Source: Candidatus Zhuqueibacterota bacterium (lineage in GTDB: Bacteria; Zhuqueibacterota; Zhuqueibacteria; Residuimicrobiales; Oceaniaggregativiventaceae). From it: a DNA stretch of 64,000 bases. Shown here in pieces: positions 62,501 through 64,000 of the stretch. The position numbers were made by a program, and so were the translations under genes. Location of the stretch: contig WJMF01000069.1 in assembly GCA_014728085.1 (NCBI GenBank), positions 25,465 to 89,464 of the forward strand. The letters run 5' to 3'. Each line of letters opens with the position of its first letter. The stretch's first letter is position 1. Under the pieces are notes generated by a model, which worked only from the letters and a program-made list of their open reading frames with translations, made no database searches and was not told where the DNA came from.

Positions 62501-62914
62501 ATAGTTTTCTTCAGGGGTTTCAGCTTCTATTGCCGGCAGTTCAGCTGTACCGGTCGGAGCACCGAAAACCCGTTTGAATAACTTTCGATGATAATAATTT
62601 TTTTTGATTTTATAGGGAAATATCTTGTAAATAATCCTGATTTTAGCCTGGTTGGGAACCCCCTGTCGAAAACGAATCTCTCCGTCTATGGCATTCAAAT
62701 TATATTCGGAATCTGAGAGTCGGGTACCATCGATAAACACCCGTTCAGAATTTTCAATGATCAGGCTGTCCGGCAAAAGATAAGGACCTTTACGATCCTG
62801 CCCCATAATGACAAAATCTTTTTCAAATAGAGAAAAGCTTTCAATCTTGCCGACGGTTTGAGCTAAACTATACCCCGATCCGCAGAAAATAAGTATGAGA
62901 ATCCACTGCCGCAT
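59504..62914 (-). CDS. Large presumed outer-membrane beta-barrel protein, unknown function
   Basis: The 1136-residue protein has a signal peptide (LILIFCGSGYSLAQ) and is otherwise rich in alternating aromatic and polar beta-strands, with many Tyr/Arg/Phe strand ends over the last 800 residues (for example FSLRYRFRQRDEKNN and WDVRFDYRISDTIQATLSYY). The N-terminal part (about 15-200) contains two short beta-rich segments and SGSITRGITVGNNRGLKVNS, then DVNVTAALTDQSTPIQPEG and LQEIDKVFVRIKS. I believe similar blocks occur in large uncharacterised surface proteins of FCB bacteria and am not certain of a SprA link. It lies between an NHL-repeat gene (18 bp) and the Omp85 gene (11 bp) on the same strand. 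ATG 62914 has AAAGGTGA upstream. Confidence 0.65.
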   Translation of the reverse strand: MRQWILILIFCGSGYSLAQTVGKIESFSLFEKDFVIMGQDRKGPYLLPDSLIIENSERVFIDGTRLSDSEYNLNAIDGEIRFRQGVPNQAKIRIIYKIFPYKIKKNYYHRKLFKRVFGAPTGTAELPAIEAETPEENYASRLNKSGSITRGITVGNNRGLKVNSALNINISGEIARDVNVTAALTDQSTPIQPEGTTQNLQEIDKVFVRIKSPHLSATMGDYNVELQASRFAQYNRKLQGAMGQVDYGNTKALASVAVSRGKYRSQSIQGREGYQGPYQLKGDQGQIDIIILAGTERVYIDGEAMVRGESNDYVIDYAAGQLTFTRRRLITSDSRIVVDFQYSDENFRRHLYTFYSRTSFWHDRIQFGSSFIREADDKENPLDFVLTDDKRRILENAGDNPDEAVQDGATFVGEGNGRYRLTEDSVFVHVGQDSGDYNVSFSDVGSGNGAYEYKGGGVYEYIGDHRGRYAPVQLLATPQNQYLLDFDLEINPHPAISLQSEIALSSLDRNIYSSIDDNDNDGVAQHWQLTIQNDSLRLLKKHLGSIDLSAKWRKINNRFRDIDRTTEIEYNRKWDLSESFQRQEDVREINVKYLPRSFMQISGEYGNIKKGDYFASTRSQLSSWFEKKGWPSYQYRIESISKNDDRNKVDGEWWRQRGNTRVQFWHFKPFANYEGEVKKENWSDSLYTGFKFDEVDAGIEFIPGSRFSATAEMTYRDDSDYTSMDQFTKKSTASTQSLRMQWHRIGSFSGTMAFTHRRRSYTDPQQSSVRTDLAEITTRYSPWKNALNTQLNYQISNTATAKKERIYIKVSEGDGNYRFDEDLNEYVNDPLGDYIMRVLTTDQFIPVIELKTSARIRLEPTRFFSRLQRNPEQRWWKKAIKAFSSESFISLEERTQDKDVWDIYLLNLKRFQHPTNTIVGNINFRQDLYLFEHSRDFSLRYRFRQRDEKNNQYLEGGQDRSERENSIRLISRLTSSLNSKTELMRERTLRRFFYAGRQDRDIHTSQADVDLSYRPDQRFEIALQCRASYEQDRAYIEPTTVQAFSIIPRISYSLRERGRVRGNIEWSQVDATPDDRPIPYEMANGRSMGQSLRWDVRFDYRISDTIQATLSYYGRNEPERDRVIHTGRAQVTAAFR

Positions 62915-62932
62915 AAACGTACCATCACCTTT

Positions 62933-63841
62933 TTAATTGACCCGCAGTTCAAAAACGTGGATGCAGTGACGATTAAAGTCCGCGGCATAAAGACGATTTT
63001 CAAAGAGAGCAATATCGCTAAAAAAAGAGTTCGCAAAACCCTTCAGCCGGCTGCAATCGATTCTTCTCCCTTTTAGGGTAAAAAAGAAAAAAGACGGGGG
63101 ATCCGTTTCTGCAACGCAGAGAATATTGTTTTGATATAAATCCAGACCGGTAGGCTTGTTTAGTGTATCTGTTCCGATTTCAAAAATATAATTGCCAAAA
63201 TAATCAAATATCATGATGCTCTGCCTGCCCTGGTCCGAAATATAGATTAGATCATCTCTGGATATAACACACTGTTTTGGATCATAAAGCGCTCCCTCTC
63301 CCCAATCATAGCTTCCGAAACTCATTTCAGGCTCAAACTGGGCATTCAATTTTAATACTTTGGCCATTTCTCCATCAATAACAAACAAGTCCTGATGCAA
63401 ACTCGCCGTTAGAGAAACCGGATATTGCAGATCAAATCGCTCTTCCTCTCTCCGGTTTGATGAAATAGAATGTATCCAGTGTAAATCCTTATCGTATCTC
63501 TCGATTCGACTGTTTTCATAATCTGCAACAAAAACATCCATACCGCTCTGAATAATAATATCCATAGGGCGCTGGAACTGTTCCACTCCCCATCCAAAAC
63601 CACCATTAAAAGTGATCAGGCTTCCACTTTGATCAAACTTTTGAATGCGATGGTTGCCGGTATCCGCAACATAAATATTTCCGTTCATGTCGGTATCTAT
63701 CCCCATCGGAGCGTTTAGGTCTCCCGGTTTTTCTCCCTGTTCACCAAAAGAAAAGAGATGAAACAGTGCTACCGCATTTTGCGCCGCTGCGAATTGAGCC
63801 GAAACAAGAAAAAGGACAATTATATAACTATATTTACTCAT
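62933..63841 (-). CDS. Exported NHL-repeat beta-propeller protein
   Basis: The 302-residue protein has a signal peptide (YSYIIVLFLVSAQFAAAQ) and about six NHL-type repeats: LNAPMGIDTDMNGNIYVADT, NHRIQKFDQ, GMDVFVADYENSRIERYDK, LIYISDQGRQSIMIFD and LYAADFNRHCIHVFEL. Such propellers bind proteins or ligands in the periplasm or at the surface. ATG 63841 has GGAGGA 8 nt upstream; an open frame extends to 63979 but is not signal-peptide-like. It is the first visible gene of the minus-strand operon with the giant barrel and Omp85 genes. The 159 bp beyond it (63842-64000) hold nothing I can support. Confidence 0.8.
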   Translation of the reverse strand: MSKYSYIIVLFLVSAQFAAAQNAVALFHLFSFGEQGEKPGDLNAPMGIDTDMNGNIYVADTGNHRIQKFDQSGSLITFNGGFGWGVEQFQRPMDIIIQSGMDVFVADYENSRIERYDKDLHWIHSISSNRREEERFDLQYPVSLTASLHQDLFVIDGEMAKVLKLNAQFEPEMSFGSYDWGEGALYDPKQCVISRDDLIYISDQGRQSIMIFDYFGNYIFEIGTDTLNKPTGLDLYQNNILCVAETDPPSFFFFTLKGRRIDCSRLKGFANSFFSDIALFENRLYAADFNRHCIHVFELRVN

Positions 63842-64000
63842 ATTGATATTCCTCCATGAGTAATGAGACAAAAATGGGACAGACTGCACGCCCCGAACAA
63901 GGGCAAAGACCTTGATAATATTGTGCTTGTAGCAATTGGTTTGAAAGATATCTATGGGAATGTGCAAATGATTTGCCAAACATCACGGTATTTTACTATA

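Noticed and set aside
1-64000. tRNA, rRNA, insertion sequences, phage or integrase genes
   Set aside because: Intergenic gaps were scanned by eye for clover-leaf motifs and the frames for transposase/integrase motifs (DDE, HRY); none was convincing.

Overview
The window most likely comes from a Gram-negative bacterium of the FCB superphylum, perhaps Calditrichota/KSB1-like; this placement is inferred from gene content, not from a marker tree. The supporting features are type IX secretion sorting domains with the YPNPFN motif, a PorU-like C25 sortase, LolCDE, an Omp85 protein, lipoproteins, an archaeal-type UbiA prenyltransferase, and a propeller/Y_Y_Y/SpoIIE regulator. The DNA is moderately AT-rich and densely packed. 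I saw no tRNA, rRNA, CRISPR array or insertion sequence.

Layout. 1-10.3 kb: a partial DUF456 membrane protein (-), then prfB (with a programmed +1 frameshift), alr, lysS, two LolC/E permeases, lolD and clpC on +. 10.4-15.3 kb: an M48 lipoprotein protease and a UshA-like nucleotidase (-), a Nudix hydrolase (+), and a GlmU-like nucleotidyltransferase (-). 15.6-21 kb (+): aldo/keto reductase, two amidohydrolase-fold proteins (the first apparently without metal ligands), a sodium:solute symporter, a small membrane protein and rsgA. 21-25.5 kb (+): RseC-like protein and PorU-like protease. 25.5-33.1 kb: glycosyltransferase (-), PHP-type metallohydrolase (+), and a minus-strand operon ubiA-dtd-maf-rodZ-mpl-R3H protein. 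33.2-42.1 kb (-): SH3 membrane protein, cohesin-like lipoprotein and a 2413-residue surface protein. 42.2-45.2 kb: greA with a possible leader attenuator, a short asparaginase-domain protein and pepD. 45.3-52.5 kb (+): MacA-like adaptor, two MacB-type permeases with no ATPase, and a 14-blade propeller/SpoIIE protein. 52.6-64 kb (-): NHL-repeat protein, 1136-residue presumed barrel protein, Omp85 protein, purine nucleoside phosphorylase, adenine deaminase, a T9SS-sorted lectin-like protein, a broken paralogue of it carrying FG-GAP repeats, and a methyltransferase.

How the genes work together. Most of the window concerns the cell envelope: lipoprotein export (LolCDE), peptidoglycan precursor synthesis and recycling (Alr, Mpl), cell shape (RodZ), outer-membrane assembly (Omp85) and surface display (PorU plus T9SS cargo). 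The least familiar parts are the NHL/giant-barrel/Omp85 operon and the SH3/cohesin-lipoprotein/giant operon, in which cohesin-like and dockerin-like modules occur in neighbouring genes. All function calls come from reading motifs and architecture; no database search was run.
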